NCBI RefSeq assembly: GCF_900250115.1
Contig: NZ_LT984804.1
Location: 883,301 to 947,300 of the forward strand
DNA from: Cupriavidus taiwanensis
GTDB lineage: Bacteria; Pseudomonadota; Gammaproteobacteria; Burkholderiales; Burkholderiaceae
Direction: 5' to 3'
DNA length: 64,000 nucleotides
Each line of letters starts with the position of its first letter. Within the stretch, counting starts at the first letter, position 1. The position numbers and the translations under genes were made by a program. The notes below the pieces were generated by a model. It worked only from the letters and a program-made list of their open reading frames with translations. It was not told where the DNA came from and did no database searches. Shown here one piece after another: positions 7,921 through 16,412 of the stretch.

Positions 7921-8856
7921 TCAGCGGCGCCCGTTGCCGCCGCCGGCTGCGGACGACAGCGCCTTCCAGTGCTCGCGCGTGAAGCGGTACAGCACCTCCA
8001 GCGCCGGCGACAGCGAGCGCGCCGCCATGCGCGCGATGCCGTAGCGCCCGCAGCGGCGCGCATCGGGCGGCATCGGCACTTCGGCCATCAGCCCGGCGGC
8101 GCGCTCCTGCCGCGTGATCGAGAGCACGCCGAACAGCAGCGTATCGCTTGCCAGCGTCACGCTGCGCAGCATGTCGAGGTTGTCGCAATGCAGGGTGAAG
8201 AGCCGCTCCGGCGCGGCGTCGGGCCCCCACAATTCCGCCAGCTGGCGGCTGACCACGGTGCTGAGCGTGGTGGTGGCGACGGGGTAGGCGCGAATGGTGT
8301 CGATATCGATGCGGCGCTTGCGCAGGATCGGATGCCCGGCGCGGCAGACCAGCCCCGCGGGCAGTTCTCCGAGCGGCTCGACATCGACGTCGTCGGCCGC
8401 GCGCAGCACGTAGGCGTCGCCGACGATGGCGTCGATGGACTCGCTGCGCAGGGCCTCGAGCAGCGCACTGGTGGCGCCGGTCTCGGTGCGCACCTTGATG
8501 CGCGGGTGGGCCTGCGCCATGTGGATCAGGAACGGCGCCAGCAGCAGCGCTGCCGGCGCCGGCGCCACGCCGAGCGCGAGCGAACCTTCCTCGCCGCCGC
8601 GCAGCAGCTCGAGGTCGCGCCGCAGCTGGCGCTCTTCCAGGCGCATGCGGCGCGCGCGCTCGGCCACCAGTTCGCCGAACACGGTCAGCGTGGCGCGCCG
8701 CGCGCCGCGATCGAACAGCGGCGCCTTCAGCTCGTGTTCGAGCGCGCGGATGCTGCGGCTCAGCGCCGGCTGGGTCAGGTGCACGGCGCGCGCCGCTTCG
8801 GAGAAGGTGCCGTGCTCGACCACCGCGAGCAGATGCAGAAGTTTCTGGATGTCCAT
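7921..8856 (-). CDS. LysR-family transcriptional regulator
   Basis: This 311-residue LysR-type regulator has the N-terminal winged helix (residues 1-60, with GTFSEAARAVHLTQPALSRSIRALE) and a C-terminal two-lobed substrate-binding domain. The ATG at 8856 gives the standard MDIQKLLHLL opening; an ATG 18 bases upstream is also open. It is divergent from the DUF3311/symporter/amidohydrolase/CobW operon and is separated from it by a 146-base control region with a candidate LysR site. It probably activates that operon in response to the imported compound or a derivative. Confidence 0.9.
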   Translation of the reverse strand: MDIQKLLHLLAVVEHGTFSEAARAVHLTQPALSRSIRALEHELKAPLFDRGARRATLTVFGELVAERARRMRLEERQLRRDLELLRGGEEGSLALGVAPAPAALLLAPFLIHMAQAHPRIKVRTETGATSALLEALRSESIDAIVGDAYVLRAADDVDVEPLGELPAGLVCRAGHPILRKRRIDIDTIRAYPVATTTLSTVVSRQLAELWGPDAAPERLFTLHCDNLDMLRSVTLASDTLLFGVLSITRQERAAGLMAEVPMPPDARRCGRYGIARMAARSLSPALEVLYRFTREHWKALSSAAGGGNGRR

Positions 8857-8862
8857 GCGGAA

Positions 8863-8932
8863 AACCATGCGCATTGGTTATGGGAGCGGTTCAACATTTG
8901 CATTTGAATCATACCTTGGCGCTCCCTATGAT
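8863..8932 (+). promoter_or_regulatory. promoter and candidate LysR site of the symporter operon
   Basis: A -35 TTGAAT (8904-8909) and a -10 TATGAT (8927-8932) are 17 bases apart, predicting a start near 8939. An inverted repeat AACCA-N7-TGGTT with an ATGCGCAT core lies at 8863-8879. It is centred about 68 bases upstream of that start, the usual position of a LysR recognition site, and also sits over the beginning of lysR. Confidence 0.5.
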
Positions 8933-9002
8933 GAGCGGAACAAGAAAAGCGGGACCCGCACCGGAGACCGCCACAACGTCCATCGGACATCGGAGACAAG
9001 AC

Positions 9003-9209
9003 ATGCTCAAGCTGTTGATCGGCCTAGGCCTGCCGTATATCGGCGTGATCGGGATGCTGCCGTGGGTGGCATCGGTGGAGCGCTTCGTGCTCGGCGTGCC
9101 CTTTATCTACGCCTGGATCTTTGCGTGGTTCGTGCTGACCTCGGGCTGCATGCTGGCGTGCTGGCTGCTGTTCGACCGCCACGGCGCCGACGCGGCGGCC
9201 GAAGCCTGA
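9003..9209 (+). CDS. DUF3311 small membrane protein
   Basis: A 68-residue protein with two predicted membrane helices (about residues 3-22 and 32-56) and a short charged tail, matching the DUF3311 pattern. Genes of this type commonly precede a sodium:solute symporter, as in the yhjC/yhjB pair of Bacillus subtilis, and are thought to be small accessory subunits. Here the symporter starts 13 bases downstream, fitting that rule. The direct role of the small subunit is not established. Confidence 0.82.
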   Translation: MLKLLIGLGLPYIGVIGMLPWVASVERFVLGVPFIYAWIFAWFVLTSGCMLACWLLFDRHGADAAAEA

Positions 9210-9222
9210 CGCGGGAGCAGCC

Positions 9223-10605
9223 ATGACCACAGCGGTGTTCCTGGGCTTCATCGTGTTCTCGCTCTACCTTGCCATCCGCTCCGGCAAGGGCCACGGCGCG
9301 CAGAGCATGCATGACTTCTTCGTCGCGTCGCGGCAGTTCGGCGCGTTCCTGGTGTTCTTCCTCGCGGCCGGCGAGATCTACAGCATCGGCACCATGGTGG
9401 GCTTCCCCGGCGGCATCTATGCCAAGGGGCCGACCTATGGCGTGTGGTTTCTCGGCTATATCCTGCTGGCCTATCCGCTCGGCTACTTCCTGGGCCCGAA
9501 GATCTGGCACGCCGGCGCGCGCTACAACGCGATCACGCTGCCTGACCTGTTCAAGGGCCACTACGGCAACCGCGCGCTGGAGCTGATCGTGGCAGGCTCG
9601 TCGATCCTGTTCCTGCTGCCGTGGGGCCAGCTGCAGTTCACCGGGCTGGTGGCGGCGCTCAAGGGGCTCGGCTGGAACTTCGACCCGATGTACCTGGTGC
9701 TGATATCGGCGGCGCTGGCGTTCACCTACATCGCCATCTCCGGCGTGCGCGCCTCGGCCTATATCGCCATCCTCAAGGACATCCTGATGGTGGTGGCGAT
9801 CGTCGCCACCGGCGTTGCGGTGGGCTGGAAGGCCGGCATCGGCGACGTGTTCCATGCCGCCAGCGTGCAGGTCAGCAACCAGATGAGCGAGACCCAGCTG
9901 CGCTTCTCGATGAGCACCATGCTGTTCCAGGCACTGGGCTTCTACGTGATGCCGTTCGCGGTGCAGAACTTCTTCACGGCCAAAAGCGCCAACACCATCC
10001 GGCGCACGCAGGTGGCGATGCCGCTGTACATGCTGATGTACCCGTTCCTGGTGCTGGCGTCGTACTACGCCATCAGCCAGAACCTGCAGCTGGCGTCGCC
10101 CAACGAGGCCTTCTTCGCCGCCGCGGTGCGGCTGCTGCCGGGCTGGCTGCTGGGGCTGGTCGCCGCGGGCGCGGCGCTGTCGGGCCTGCTGGTGCTGGCC
10201 GGCATCTGCCTGGCGATCGGGCCCATCGTCACGCGCAACCTGCTGCCGGGCTTGCCCGAGCCGCGCCAGAAGCAGGGCGCCAAGGTGGTGATCGTGATCT
10301 ACCTGGTGCTGTCGATCGCCATGACGCTGGCCACGCCCAACCTGATGCTGACACTGATCAACACCACCTACTACGGCGTGACGCAGTTCTTCCCCGGCGT
10401 GATGGTGATCCTGTTCTCGCTCAAGGTACGGCCGCTGGCGATTGCGCTGGGCATCGTCACCGGCCAGTTGCTGGCCATCGCGCTGTACGTGCAGCAGGCC
10501 GACTTCGGCGGCTTCAACCTCGGCCTGATCAGCCTTGGCGTGAACCTGCTGGTGACCGCGCTGGTGCACTACGCCCCCCGCCTGGCACGGATGCAGGCGG
10601 CCTGA
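9223..10605 (+). CDS. sodium:solute symporter (SSS family)
   Basis: The 460-residue transporter has about 13 hydrophobic segments and SSS signatures: DFFVASRQFG near residue 30, GEIYSIGTMVGFPGGIY near residues 50-66, and the ISGVRASAYIAILKDILMVVA segment in the middle. It would import an organic anion or amino-acid-like solute with sodium. It lies between the DUF3311 subunit and a metal-dependent amidohydrolase, so the solute is probably the amidohydrolase substrate, for example an N-acylated or cyclic amide compound (inference). Confidence 0.88.
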   Translation: MTTAVFLGFIVFSLYLAIRSGKGHGAQSMHDFFVASRQFGAFLVFFLAAGEIYSIGTMVGFPGGIYAKGPTYGVWFLGYILLAYPLGYFLGPKIWHAGARYNAITLPDLFKGHYGNRALELIVAGSSILFLLPWGQLQFTGLVAALKGLGWNFDPMYLVLISAALAFTYIAISGVRASAYIAILKDILMVVAIVATGVAVGWKAGIGDVFHAASVQVSNQMSETQLRFSMSTMLFQALGFYVMPFAVQNFFTAKSANTIRRTQVAMPLYMLMYPFLVLASYYAISQNLQLASPNEAFFAAAVRLLPGWLLGLVAAGAALSGLLVLAGICLAIGPIVTRNLLPGLPEPRQKQGAKVVIVIYLVLSIAMTLATPNLMLTLINTTYYGVTQFFPGVMVILFSLKVRPLAIALGIVTGQLLAIALYVQQADFGGFNLGLISLGVNLLVTALVHYAPRLARMQAA

Positions 10606-10626
10606 AGATCCGAACCTGTTCAATCG

Positions 10627-12282
10627 ATGACACTTTATGACACCGCGCGCACGCAGATATTCGTCGCGCGCAAGATCCTGACGATGGAGGCGGACCGGCC
10701 CGAAGCAACCCATGTCGCGGTGCGCGACGGCGCCATCCTTGCCGTCGGCGGCCCCGCCGAGATGGCGGCCTGGCCCGACGCGGTGCAGCTCGACACCTTC
10801 CGCGACAAGGTGCTGATGCCGGGGCTGGTCGAGGGCCACTGCCACCTGATGGAGGGCGCGATGTGGGACGCGGTCTACGTCGGCTACTTCGACCGCCGCG
10901 ATCCGGACGGCCGGCTGTGGCGCGGCCTGCGTACGCTGGAGCAGGTGATCGATCGCCTCGCCGGCGCCGCCAGCCAGATGCGCGACGCCGATGCGCCGCT
11001 GCTGGCGTGGGGTTTCGACCCGATCTACTTCGGCGCCAGCCGGCTCTCGGTGCGCGAGCTGGACCGCGTCTCGGCGACTCGCCCGATCGTGGTGATGCAT
11101 GCCAGCGTGCACCTGATGAACGTGAATTCGGCGATGCTGGCACAGGCCGGCATCGACGCGGACACCGATATCGACGGCGTGCACAAGGACGCGCAGGGCC
11201 AGCCCACCGGCGAACTGCAGGAGTTCGCCGCGATGTTCCCGGTCCAGCGCGTGCTGGGCAGCGGCTTGTCGCTGGCCGCGGCCGAAAATGCCGAGGCGGT
11301 GCGCCGCTTCGGCCGCGTGGCGCAACTGGCGGGCGTGACCACGGCCACTGACCTGGTCAACGACCTGTCGCCGCGGGGGGTGGAGACGCTGCACGCGGTC
11401 ACGGCCGCAGCGGATTTCCCGCTGCGCCTGGTACCCGCGTTTTCGCCGCAACGCAATGCGCAGGGCGGGCCGGCGCGCGTGCAGGCCGCCGCGGCCGCGG
11501 GCACCGACAAGCTGCACTTCGGCCCGGCCAAGTTCATCGTCGACGGCTCGATCCAGGGCTTTACCGCGCGCCTGCGTGCGCCGGGCTATGCCGGCGGCCA
11601 GCCCAACGGCCTGTGGCTGATCCCGCCACAGCAGTTGCTCGATGCCTTCACGCCGTTCCACCTGGCCGGCCTGCCGCTGCATATCCACACCAATGGCGAC
11701 GAGGCCACCGAAGTGGTGCTCGACGTGCTCGAAGCCATGCTGTCGCGCCATCCGCGCGCCGACCATCGCCATACGCTGCAGCATTGCCAGCTGGCCGACG
11801 CCACCCAGCTGGCGCGCGCGGCGCGGCTGGGCCTGTGCATCAACTTCTTCTCCAACCACCTGTACTACTGGGGCGATGCGCATGCCGGCCAGACCGTGGG
11901 GCCGGCGCGGGCCGCGCGCATGAACCCGGCCGGCACCGCGCGGCGGCTGGGGATTCCGTTCGCGATCCATTCCGATGCGCCGATCACGCCGCTGAACCCG
12001 CTGTTCACGGCATGGTGCGCGATGCAGCGCCAGACCGCCTCGGGGCACGTGCTGGGCGAAGCCGAACGGCTGACGCTGGCCGACGCGCTCTATGCCATCA
12101 CCATGGGCGCGGCCTATACGCTGAAGCTGGAGCACCGCATCGGCAGCATCGCGCCCGGCAAGCTGGCCGACTTTGCCGTGCTGGAGGACGACCCTGCCGC
12201 CATCGCGCCCGCCAGCCTGAAGGATGTGCGCGTGTGGGGCACGGTGCTGGGCGGGCGCGTGTTTCCGGCGCCGGCACGATGA
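10627..12282 (+). CDS. amidohydrolase family 3 protein (YtcJ-like)
   Basis: This 551-residue protein is a YtcJ/amidohydrolase-3 type enzyme. It has the N-terminal composite beta-sandwich, the GHCHL metal motif (H71 and H73), a later LHIHTNGD motif, HTLQHCQ, and a C-terminal IAPGKLADFAVLEDDP segment. Family members hydrolyse N-formyl or N-acyl bonds or cyclic amides using one or two metals. It is 21 bases downstream of the symporter and overlaps the CobW gene by ATGA, so transport, hydrolysis and metal supply look coupled. The actual substrate cannot be read from sequence. Confidence 0.86.
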   Translation: MTLYDTARTQIFVARKILTMEADRPEATHVAVRDGAILAVGGPAEMAAWPDAVQLDTFRDKVLMPGLVEGHCHLMEGAMWDAVYVGYFDRRDPDGRLWRGLRTLEQVIDRLAGAASQMRDADAPLLAWGFDPIYFGASRLSVRELDRVSATRPIVVMHASVHLMNVNSAMLAQAGIDADTDIDGVHKDAQGQPTGELQEFAAMFPVQRVLGSGLSLAAAENAEAVRRFGRVAQLAGVTTATDLVNDLSPRGVETLHAVTAAADFPLRLVPAFSPQRNAQGGPARVQAAAAAGTDKLHFGPAKFIVDGSIQGFTARLRAPGYAGGQPNGLWLIPPQQLLDAFTPFHLAGLPLHIHTNGDEATEVVLDVLEAMLSRHPRADHRHTLQHCQLADATQLARAARLGLCINFFSNHLYYWGDAHAGQTVGPARAARMNPAGTARRLGIPFAIHSDAPITPLNPLFTAWCAMQRQTASGHVLGEAERLTLADALYAITMGAAYTLKLEHRIGSIAPGKLADFAVLEDDPAAIAPASLKDVRVWGTVLGGRVFPAPAR

Positions 12283-13232
12283 ACGCGCGCGCGCCGATTC
12301 CGCTGGTGGTGGTCGGCGGCTACCTCGGTGCCGGCAAGACCACCTTGCTCAACCGCCTGCTTGCCGATGCGCAGGGGTGCCGCATCGCGGTGCTGGTCAA
12401 TGATTTCGGCGCGGTCAATATCGATGCCGCGCTGGTGCGCGCGCGCAGCGACGATGTGATCGAGCTGGAAAACGGCTGCATCTGCTGTTCGATCGGCGGC
12501 CGGCTGGCCGAGGCGCTGGTGGCCATCGCCGCGCGCGCGCAGCGGCCGGAGTTGCTGGTGATCGAGGCCAGCGGTGTTTCCGAGCCGCAGCGGATCGCGC
12601 AGGTCGGGCTGCTGGATCCGGCGTTCCGGCTCAATGCGGTGCTGGTTGCGGTGGACGTGACCAGCGTGCACGACAGCCTGCGCGACCCGCTGGTCGGCGA
12701 CATGGTGCGGCGGCAGATCGCGGGCGCGTCGGTGGTGGCGCTGACCAAGGCCGACCTGGCCGGGGCCGCGGCCGTGGCCCGCGCCGCCGCCACGGCGGCG
12801 GGCCTGGCGCCGCACGCCACCGTGCTGACGGCGCGCCGCGGCGAACTGCCGCTGCCAGTATTTCTCGATGCAGGCGCGCTGCCAGCGCCCGGCAGCGCGG
12901 CGCGGCTGGACGGGTCTGGCTGGCAGCGCGGCGCCGCGGCTGGCGGCCATGCCGGCATCCGCAGCTTTGCCTACCAGACCCACCGCGGATTCGACAAGGC
13001 GCGCCTGCGGCACGCGCTGGCGAGCGCGCCGGTGCGGCTGTTGCGTGCCAAGGGGCTGGTCCGGTTCGACGGCGACCCACGGCTGCACGAGGTCCACCTC
13101 GTCGCTGGCCGGATGCGCCTGCGGCCGGCGCAAGGCGCCGGCCTGCGGGACCCGGCGCTGGTCTTCATCGGTGCCTTCGACGCGGCGGCGGAAGCGCGCC
13201 TGCGCGCCTGCATCGAGGCGGCGCTGGCCTGA
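12279..13232 (+). CDS. CobW/COG0523 GTPase, putative metallochaperone
   Basis: The 317-residue GTPase has a Walker A GGYLGAGKTT at residues 13-22, the diagnostic metal-binding CxCC (C67, C69, C70) in ENGCICC, a TKADL specificity motif near 155, and a CobW C-terminal domain from about 215. COG0523 proteins deliver zinc, cobalt or iron to client enzymes, including nitrile hydratase activators. Its start overlaps the stop of the amidohydrolase gene. Translational coupling makes that enzyme the likely client. No Zur-like site was identified upstream, so it seems to be regulated with the operon rather than by zinc. Confidence 0.88.
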   Translation: MNARAPIPLVVVGGYLGAGKTTLLNRLLADAQGCRIAVLVNDFGAVNIDAALVRARSDDVIELENGCICCSIGGRLAEALVAIAARAQRPELLVIEASGVSEPQRIAQVGLLDPAFRLNAVLVAVDVTSVHDSLRDPLVGDMVRRQIAGASVVALTKADLAGAAAVARAAATAAGLAPHATVLTARRGELPLPVFLDAGALPAPGSAARLDGSGWQRGAAAGGHAGIRSFAYQTHRGFDKARLRHALASAPVRLLRAKGLVRFDGDPRLHEVHLVAGRMRLRPAQGAGLRDPALVFIGAFDAAAEARLRACIEAALA

Positions 13233-13257
13233 GTCGCGCGTGGCCGCGGCCCTGGCC

Positions 13258-14163
13258 TCAGGTATGGAACTCCTCCGCCCCGTCACCGCGGCCCGGCAGC
13301 CGGTGCCAGGCGCCGCGCTCGAATTCCGCGATCACCTGCGCGCCGAGCAGCAGCAGGGTCGCGGCGATTTCCAGGCTGAGCAGCACCACGATCGCCGTGG
13401 TCAGCGAGCCATAGACCCGTCCGACCTGCGACAGCGTGGTGAAGTACCACACCAGGACGTGGCGCGAGATCTCCCACAGCACCGCGGCGATCACCGCCCC
13501 GCTGAGCGCGTGGCGCAGCGAGAGCCGCCCGACCGGCATCACCAGGTAAATCGAGGTCAGCATCAGCACCTCGCCGATAAAGCCGAGCAGGTAGAGCAGG
13601 CCGGTGGAAAGCCGGTCCAGCGACCAGTCGCGGCCCAGCACCTCGACGTGCCGTTCGCCGATCGCCAGCAGCGCGCCCGAGACCACGGTGACCAGCAGCA
13701 GGCCGATGCTGAGCACGGCGATATAGCAATAGGGCAGCAGCGCCGAGACCAGGAAATGCCGGCGCCGGATCGCCACGCGGTGCTCGAAGATGACCGACAT
13801 GGCGTTTTCCAGCACGGTGAAGGCGAGCGAGCTGAAGAACAGCATGGTGCCGAGCAGCACCCAGCCGATGGTGGCGCGATTGCGCAGGAAGGCGGCCAGC
13901 TCGGTGATCAGGGCGCGCGACTGGCCGGGCACGATCCATTCGAGATAGCGCGCCAGCGTCGACAGCAGCGACTCGGGCTCGATCACGTGCGACAACGCGA
14001 TCACCATCAGGATCAGCAGCGGCACGATCGACAGCAGCGCGTAGTAGGCCACCGCGCCGGCCAGCAGCAGGCCCTGGTTGGCGCGGAACTGCCGCAGCGT
14101 GTGCCAGGCAAAGCGTAGCGGGTGGCGCAGCAGGCCGCCGACGCGGGTGTCGGTAAGGTGCAT
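13258..14163 (-). CDS. YihY/UPF0761 family inner-membrane protein (BrkB-like)
   Basis: The protein has about 301 residues, with an amphipathic N-terminus and six hydrophobic segments in the YihY (virulence factor BrkB) pattern, including the GAVAYYALLSIVPLLILMV first helix and the SGAVIAAVLWEISRHVLVWYF helix. The function of this family is not settled; despite the older name it is not a ribonuclease. It is monocistronic and convergent with the CobW gene 25 bases away. The ATG at 14163 is chosen over a GTG nine bases upstream; neither has a strong ribosome site. Confidence 0.88.
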   Translation of the reverse strand: MHLTDTRVGGLLRHPLRFAWHTLRQFRANQGLLLAGAVAYYALLSIVPLLILMVIALSHVIEPESLLSTLARYLEWIVPGQSRALITELAAFLRNRATIGWVLLGTMLFFSSLAFTVLENAMSVIFEHRVAIRRRHFLVSALLPYCYIAVLSIGLLLVTVVSGALLAIGERHVEVLGRDWSLDRLSTGLLYLLGFIGEVLMLTSIYLVMPVGRLSLRHALSGAVIAAVLWEISRHVLVWYFTTLSQVGRVYGSLTTAIVVLLSLEIAATLLLLGAQVIAEFERGAWHRLPGRGDGAEEFHT

Positions 14164-14205
14164 GTCAGGCACCGGAAGTGGCGGTAGACGACATTATGCG
14201 GCGCG

Positions 14206-15144
14206 CTAGGCCGGGTTTGCAGCGGGCGCCTGCGCCACGCCGGCCGCCAGCCGCAGGCAATCCAGCATCGCCGCCACCGCCGTGCGGGAGTCGCCATCCG
14301 CGCGCCAGTACATCGACACCGAGCCGAACCCCGCCAGCCGCAGCGGCACGATGCGCAGGACGCCCAGCTCTTCCAGCCGGCGCGCGGTGCGGTGCGAGGC
14401 CAGCCCGACCATGTCGCTGTTGTTGAACAGGGTCAGGTTCAGCACGGTGGAATTGCTCTCCACGCAGTCCGCTGGCAGCGCACGCCCGGCGCTGGCGAGC
14501 GCGCCTTCGAGCGCATTGCGGATCGGCGTGCCGCGCGGCCAGACCACCCAGCGGTGGCGGTACAGGTCGTCCCACGCCACCTTGCCGCCCTGCAGCAGCG
14601 GGTGCCGCGGCCGCGCCACGAAGTGGATCGGCTCCATGTAGAGCGATTCGGTGCGCATCTGCGCATCCTGCAGCTCCGGCGCCGACCGGCCCACCACGAT
14701 ATCCAGCTCGCTGCGCGCGAGCTGGGTCATGAGCCGGTCCATGGTGGTTTCCAGCAGCCGCACGCTGGCGCGGGGCATGCGCTGCATCAGCTGCAGCGCG
14801 GCCAGCGGCACGGTGTCCGACGCCGATGCGCCCGAGGTGCCCACCACCACGATGCCGCTGCCGCCGTCGCGCATGGCCTGCAGGTCGTCGCGGGCGGTGT
14901 CGAGCTGGGCCTCGATCCGGCGCGCGTGCTCGATCAGCGATTCGCCGTATGGCGTGGGCCTCAGGCCGCGCGCCTGGCGCTCGAACAGCGGCAGGCCGAT
15001 ATCGTCCTCGAGGTCTTTCAGCCACTTGGAAAGCCCGGGCTGGGTGGTGTTCAGCATGGCGGCGGACTGGCTCATGTTGCCGGTCTCGGCCAGGCTCAGC
15101 AGCATCTGCAGGTTGCGCAGGCGCAGTCTCTGGGTCCAGTCCAT
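14206..15144 (-). CDS. LysR-family regulator of the gentisate operon
   Basis: The 312-residue LysR protein has the HTH in residues 1-65 (NLQMLLSLAETGNMSQSAAML, then TQPGLSKWLKDLE) and a C-terminal effector domain. It is divergent from the 3-hydroxybenzoate/gentisate genes across a 157-base spacer that contains two inverted repeats at LysR-like positions. It is therefore the probable activator, with 3-hydroxybenzoate or gentisate as likely effector (inference). The ATG at 15144 gives a standard-length HTH; upstream extensions would cross the operator. Confidence 0.9.
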   Translation of the reverse strand: MDWTQRLRLRNLQMLLSLAETGNMSQSAAMLNTTQPGLSKWLKDLEDDIGLPLFERQARGLRPTPYGESLIEHARRIEAQLDTARDDLQAMRDGGSGIVVVGTSGASASDTVPLAALQLMQRMPRASVRLLETTMDRLMTQLARSELDIVVGRSAPELQDAQMRTESLYMEPIHFVARPRHPLLQGGKVAWDDLYRHRWVVWPRGTPIRNALEGALASAGRALPADCVESNSTVLNLTLFNNSDMVGLASHRTARRLEELGVLRIVPLRLAGFGSVSMYWRADGDSRTAVAAMLDCLRLAAGVAQAPAANPA

Positions 15145-15156
15145 CGGGCGTGACCT

Positions 15157-15221
15157 ATACGGTAAATCGTATCGATAAGATGAAATCTTCATTTCAGATC
15201 TTATAGCGCGGCGCGTATAAC
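15157..15221 (+). promoter_or_regulatory. LysR sites and promoter of the gentisate operon
   Basis: ATACG-N6-CGTAT (15157-15172) is a perfect inverted repeat. ATAAGAT-N16-ATCTTAT (15175-15204), with a nested GAAAT-N4-ATTTC, follows it. A TATAAC -10 (15216-15221) lies 17 bases after a weak TTCAGA -35. The first repeat is centred about 63 bases before the expected start and the second overlaps the -35, matching recognition and activation sites of LysR regulators. A weak -35 fits an activator-dependent promoter. Confidence 0.6.
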
Positions 15222-15301
15222 GACAACACAAGACGGTGCGCAGCAGACAGGCACCCACCCAAAGCGCTCTCGCAAGCCCGCTACCAAGTTACGGAGACAG
15301 C

Positions 15302-16348
15302 ATGTCCGAGCACACCCCAGACCCGGCCCGCGTGGCCTACTACGAAGAAATCGGCCGCAGCCACATGACCCCGCTGTGGGAGTCGCTGCACGCCCTGGTG
15401 CCGCCGCAGCCACGTCCACAGATCGTTCCCGCCATCTGGAAATACGCGCAGATCCGCCCGCTGGTAATGCAGGCCGGCGGCGTCATCAGCGCCGAGGAGG
15501 CGGTCCGGCGCGTGCTGGTGCTGGAGAATCCCGGCATCCCCGGCAAGTCGAGCATCACCTCGACGCTGTACGCCGGCCTGCAACTGATCCTGCCGGGCGA
15601 GATCGCGCCCAGCCACCGCCATACGCAGTCGGCGCTGCGCTTTATCGTCGAGGGCAAGGGCGCGTGGACCGCCGTCAACGGCGAGCGCGCCACCATGCAT
15701 CCCGGCGATTTCATCATCACGCCGTCCTGGACCTGGCATGACCATGGCAACCCTGCGGTCGAGGACGGCGGCGAGCCGGTGGTGTGGCTCGATGGCCTCG
15801 ACATCCCCATGGTGCAGCAGTTCGACGCTGGCTTCGCCGAGAACTACCCCGAGTCGCAGCAGCCCGTGACTCGCGCCGAAGGCGACAGCTTTGCCCGTTT
15901 CGGCCACAACATGGTGCCGGTGCGGCACCGCGTGACCGATCCTACGTCGCCGGTCTTCAGCTACCCGTATGCGCGCTCGCGCGAGGCGCTGGACCAGCTT
16001 TACCGCAACGGCGAGCTCGATCCCTGGGACGGCGTCAAGCTGCGCTACGTCAACCCGGCCACCGGCGGCTGGCCGATGCCGACCATCGCCACCTTCATGC
16101 AGTACCTGCCGGCGGGCTTCCAGGGCAAGACCTGCCGCAGCACCGACGCCACCGTGTACAGCGTGGTCGAAGGGCGGGGCACGGTGCGCATCGGCGATGC
16201 GCAGTTCCAGTTCGAGCCGCGCGACGTGTTCGTGGCGCCGTCGTGGGCGCCGGTGCAGCTCGGCGCGCTGGAAGACGCCGTGCTTTTCAGCTATTCCGAC
16301 CGGCCGGTGCTGTCCGCGCTGAACCTGCTGCGCGAAGCGCGCACCTGA
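15302..16348 (+). CDS. gtdA: gentisate 1,2-dioxygenase
   Basis: This 348-residue bicupin enzyme opens the gentisate ring to maleylpyruvate using Fe(II) and oxygen. The first cupin has the HRH pair (H105 and H107) and the later H146/H148 in TWHDHGN. The second cupin spans about residues 255-335. The sequence [14 protein letters not shown] and the [11 protein letters not shown] segment are typical of gentisate dioxygenases. It is the first gene of the operon, with a GGAGAC ribosome site, and is followed by the hydrolase, isomerase and 3-hydroxybenzoate 6-hydroxylase, which confirms the pathway. Confidence 0.95.
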   Translation: MSEHTPDPARVAYYEEIGRSHMTPLWESLHALVPPQPRPQIVPAIWKYAQIRPLVMQAGGVISAEEAVRRVLVLENPGIPGKSSITSTLYAGLQLILPGEIAPSHRHTQSALRFIVEGKGAWTAVNGERATMHPGDFIITPSWTWHDHGNPAVEDGGEPVVWLDGLDIPMVQQFDAGFAENYPESQQPVTRAEGDSFARFGHNMVPVRHRVTDPTSPVFSYPYARSREALDQLYRNGELDPWDGVKLRYVNPATGGWPMPTIATFMQYLPAGFQGKTCRSTDATVYSVVEGRGTVRIGDAQFQFEPRDVFVAPSWAPVQLGALEDAVLFSYSDRPVLSALNLLREART

Positions 16349-16412
16349 GCCGGCAGCCCCGGCCAAGGCCGCCGGGCCGGCGCTTACCTGACCCCTCACT
16401 GGAAGCCTTACC

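Noticed and set aside
9103..12135. Very long open frame (about 1,000 codons) on the reverse strand opposite the symporter and amidohydrolase genes
   Set aside because: Its protein is rich in His, Gln, Arg and Gly with no domain, as expected for the antisense frame of high-GC coding DNA. The forward genes have clear families.
13258..14163. Ribonuclease BN
   Set aside because: That is the historical name for YihY-family proteins; the protein is an integral membrane protein and no nuclease motif is present.
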